Position numbers and translations under genes: made by a program. Positions 60,071 through 64,000 of a stretch of 64,000 nucleotides of DNA are shown here, piece after piece. The number at the start of each line of letters is the position of its first letter. The stretch's first letter is position 1. The stretch covers positions 25,576 through 89,575 of the forward strand of contig JAURVB010006358.1 of assembly GCA_033002965.1 (NCBI GenBank), read 5' to 3'. This DNA comes from Piper betle. Lineage: Eukaryota > Streptophyta > Magnoliopsida > Piperales > Piperaceae. The notes under the pieces were generated by a model. It saw only the letters and a program-made list of their open reading frames with translations, made no database searches and was not told the DNA's origin.

Positions 60071-62500
60071 TATTTTTAGTAGGAATGGGTGAGAGAATTT
60101 AAGATAGAATCAACCCCATTAAATGAAAGCACTTGGGCTTTTGTCACTTTTGTCACACTTCTATTCTTTTTATATCGCGGTTGATTTTGGCTTCACAATA
60201 ACTCAATTGACATATTTATAGTTACTTAATTTAATATGTCAATATTTTTAAATATTATTAATTAGGAATAGTTAGGAGTGTTGTTCTACCCAAATTAGGA
60301 TAATAAAAAAATTAGAAAATTTTACTTCTATATTTATAATCATATTACTTGAACTAAAATTTGTTATTTAATAATGCGTACATAATTTATATTTGCAATT
60401 TATTTATAATTTAATATTATTTTTTGTTGGGAAAAGCTTGAGACTATAATTCTAATAAAAAATCTTAATAAATTTAAAAAATTTAATTGATTATAAAAAG
60501 TTACTTAAATTTAAAATTTTTACTTGTTAATACATACTCAATGAAAATTATTGCATATTTAATATAAAATTATATCATTTTTAAATATTTGTATGTAAAA
60601 ATTGTATTATAAAAGTAGGTCGTTTTTGCTAAAATTAAATAGATATTCATTATTTTATTTAAAATAAAAGTTAATAATATGTTTTGAATTAATATTGTGT
60701 ATTATTAATATATTATTAATAAGTTTCAAAAATACTCTGCCCGTTGTGCGGATCTTTGGCTATTTACTATTAAATTATAATTAGAGAAAAGTACTGAAGT
60801 CTAATATGAATAATTGATTAATATGCTCTACCATTAGAGTTTGTATTTAAAATTCTCTGAATTCAAGAGCAATTATTAAAAAAATATGGGAAAGACATGT
60901 GGTCTAATTCTGTTAGCTTTATCGTATTTAAGTAGACAGAATATTGGAGACTAATATTTTATGAAGAGATTTCTTTTCTAATTTTAATAGTTTTAAAAGT
61001 AGTTATTAAATATTGAAATTATAGGCAATTTTATTTAGGGGTGGTCATGGTTCAGGGACGGATATGGACATGACTGGGTGGGTATGTTCCCATTAATATT
61101 TAAATTCTCCATGTCTACCATGTCCACTTAGATATTTATCACCGAGGTCATAGACAAATGGCCAAACAGTGGACTAACGGACAATATTATAAATGAATAA
61201 TTTTATCAAATATAAATTAATTTCCTTGAAAAATAATTTAACTAGTTGTTTTTGAAAATCCTATAAATATTTACTTAGTCATTTTAATTGATATATTAAG
61301 AAATAAAAACCGTTTTGCGGGGAAGGGGAGGAATCCTGGGAAGGGCAAAGACAAAGATCAGAGAAATTAAGTACTAGTAAAGTTGGCATTTGGCAATTTT
61401 GTTTTGTTATTAACTTAAATCTTGGTAAATCTTCCAAAATTTAGATGCATACAAAAAGTTACGTTAGATATAGATAACACTTACAAAGCTTGATGATCTC
61501 AACAAAATAATAACAAATCTTCAAAAATATTTGTTTTCTTTATCAGTTATTAATAGATGTCGATCATAGCAGGCATGGCACGTAATTGTCCACTGCCACC
61601 TCCATTTATTTCTTAGACCAAAAAATATGTTCGTATGGCTCAAAAAACCCAGTAGTTAATTAATAGATGTAGACCTGGAAAGACTTATGAACAAATTGTG
61701 TCCCACACTACCATTAATTTTATTATCTTTTTATCAAATAATTTCCTTGAATGTCTATAATTTATAAACAACTAAGTTGATTCCCGCACTTGTGCGGGCT
61801 GATATTTATTTGAGGTGGTTTATAAAATTAAATTATTTTATTTATAATTTTTATTAAATTATATATCTTATTTTAATCACATTATTTTTAACCTCTAATT
61901 GGAGTTTTTTAGAACTAATCATAGTTGAGATTTTTTTGCCAATTCAATCTTTTATTTACCAATTATAATTTTAATGGAATGGAACCACTTTCACAATTTG
62001 GCTACCCTGGTTGATCCAGAACATAACAGAAAAATTTTAAAAAATTGCCCACTTTATCCTTCTTCTGTATATGGCTTTTTAAAAAATTCATGAAACCTGA
62101 TGAAACTTTCTAGATTCGTTTATTACTTTTACTTCACAATATTAATTTCAAATATATTCCTTTAATAAGTCTCCATCATACACAAAAAATTAAAATCCGA
62201 TACTGCACAGTACTTGACCAACTCCGAACTTTGCATTTTTAAACCAACATTATAATCTTACAGGTATAGAACTCCCATTATAAATTCTGCATATAAAAAT
62301 ATATAGAAAAACATCCAAGAATACGAAAAATTTAATGTTAAAGGTAATGTTGTAAACATAGAAATGTGAGTTTGAGCTACCTTGTTAATTATTAATTTTT
62401 ATGTTATTGGAACTTTTCCTGCTCCATAGTTGTGAAATGTATAGAAATGTCAATAATTAATGCATGTTTAAATTCACTTGGCATAATTATGTGTAGTATC
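60071..62500. other. AT-rich sequence, no gene recognised
   Basis: No coding signal. In particular no frame gives the ACT-domain words expected if the ADT gene continued here. A TTTAGGGGTGGTCATGG start at about 61037 looks like a hAT-type terminus, but no partner was found. Confidence 0.4.
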
Positions 62501-63830
62501 ACATACAATTATGTGCTTGATTTTAAACACATGACAATCTATTAAACTATCCACTTTGCATAATTATATGTGTTTAATTTTAGTTTTCCTAGTCAATTGA
62601 TCATATATTTGTCTCAGCTTTACTAGCTACAAATTTTTGCCCAGACTTGGACAATAGCCAAATAATTAATGCATGTTTATATTCAAGTGATCAAATAACA
62701 CATGCTAATTTTAAAACTATATTTTAACATTATTTTCTTCGTAAACAATTATGAAATGAATTTAAGAAAGAAAACGTTATTACATGGGTAAAATCAATAA
62801 ACACTATTAATCACTACTTTATTTTATATATTCCTATTTAAAGCAAAAACTCTTTATGAAAATTATTCTTAATTCTTAATTATCAGTTCTCCTAACTTTT
62901 TTAGTTTTAGTTTTTCTAATTTTCTTATGATGTTGGCTTCCATATTTTTTCACAACGCTCAATTTTCTTAGTTTTAGTTTTCCTAATTTTCCTAAAATAT
63001 TAGGTTTTCCTATTTTATTAGAGCACCTAACTTTTTAGTTTTAGTTATCTAGTTTTCTTATAATAAATAGATTTTCTTATTTTATGAGAACACATAACAA
63101 TAGATTAAATCATCCACTTAGCATAATAATTACTTGGCATATAAAAACCTCGTTAGATAGATCTATTACGGGAAAAAACTCTTTATTGAAATTATTCTTA
63201 ATTCATAATTCATAATTTTTAATTCTTTGAATTTTCATAGTTTTAATTTTCTAATTTTCCTATAATATTAGGCTTTCATATTTTATTAGACCACCTAACT
63301 TTCTTAGTTTTAGCTTTCTTATAATATTAGGTTTTTCTATTTTATTATAACACCTAATTTTCATAGTTTCAGCTTTTCTTATAATATTAGGTTTTCTTAT
63401 TTTATTAAAACATGTAATTTTCATATCTTTAGATTTCCTACTTCTAATATAATATATAGACTTTCCTATTTTATTAGAACACATGGTGATATATTAAATT
63501 ATCCACTTGGCGTAAAAAACCTATTATTAGATAGACCTAGTTAATGGGAAAAAACTCTTTATTAAAATTATTCTTCATTCTTAATTCTTAATTTTGAATT
63601 CTTCTAATTTTTCTAGTCTTAATTTTCTAATTTTCTTGTAATATTAGGCTTTCATATTTTATTACAACACCTAATTGCTTTAGTTTTAGTTTTCCTAGTT
63701 TTCATATAATATTAGGCTTTTTAATTTATTAGAACACAAGATTTTCCTAGTTTTTTTGGTATAATATTAGGCTTTCATATTTTATTAAAACAACTAATTT
63801 TTCTAGTTTAAAATTTCCACTGGGCTAATA
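62500..63830. repeat. AT-rich higher-order tandem repeat
   Basis: A 60-65-bp unit of the form TATAATATTAGG.TTTTCATAT, TTTATTAGAACACCTAATTT, TCTTAGTTTTAG recurs at about 62990, 63260, 63320, 63385, 63645, 63705 and 63765. It sits inside a larger period: AAAACTCTTTAT..AATTATTCTT occurs at 62846, 63176 and 63551, and an ATTAAA.TATCCACTT.GC word at about 62541, 63104 and 63492. Confidence 0.75.
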
Positions 63831-64000
63831 TCTACTTGAGACGGATATAGTAGACGGATATCTTTTAAAAATATCATTAGTTAATTATTAGGAGATACAA
63901 AATTGCGATAACTGCCGTGGGGTGGTTATCACCGGTGTTCTTTGACACGAAGGATGTATGTATGCTAATGTTATTTTTCTTGGGAGGGCGATCAGCATCT

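Noticed and set aside
59063..64000. ACT-domain exon completing the ADT gene
   Set aside because: Looked for the ESRP region and neighbouring conserved words in the plus strand; nothing convincing in this AT-rich stretch.

Overview
The window looks like nuclear DNA of a flowering plant. It is AT-rich intergenic sequence packed with nested LTR retrotransposons. Two host genes are recognisable, with GC-rich coding sequence, spliceosomal-type introns in one, and plant-type transit-peptide-like N-termini. The GC-rich 5' exons hint weakly at a monocot or early-diverging lineage; the species cannot be named from this sequence.

Layout. 1-5 kb: a minus-strand family-A LTR running off the left edge, a hAT transposase fragment, and a decayed Ty1/copia element broken by a composite GC-rich insertion. 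5.6-7.8 kb (minus): a five-exon OTU-domain deubiquitinase gene whose splice sites can be placed to the base and whose first exon carries one frameshift. 9.2-12.2 kb (minus): a family-B LTR. 12-18 kb: wrecked Athila/Tat-like Ty3/gypsy remains with a solo LTR. 18.4-26.4 kb: a second such element (family C LTR) keeping gag and protease but lacking reverse transcriptase, RNase H and integrase; a family-A solo LTR sits inside its protease with a perfect target-site duplication (TSD). 26.4-32.4 kb: LTR fragments and a minus-strand chromovirus (Tekay/Del-like) pol tail. 34,391-57,439: one family-B element bounded by a perfect TCTTT TSD and swollen to 23 kb by a family-C solo LTR, a family-A LTR, a pair of small hAT elements and a complete 9.3-kb family-A element. 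58.1-58.9 kb (plus): an arogenate/prephenate dehydratase (ADT) first exon that stops at a GT donor without its ACT domain. 59-64 kb: AT-rich tandem repeats.

Families A and B are large non-coding LTR elements (LARD type, LTRs about 2.6-3.4 kb, internal region about 3.4 kb). They have tRNA-iMet-type primer sites and chromovirus-type polypurine tracts, so they presumably depend on an autonomous relative for all proteins. Their LTRs differ, yet they share a non-coding internal core, a 20-bp minisatellite and small inverted repeats in the LTR. These conserved non-coding parts are the most interesting signal here. All similarity statements are by eye; no alignment or database search was run.
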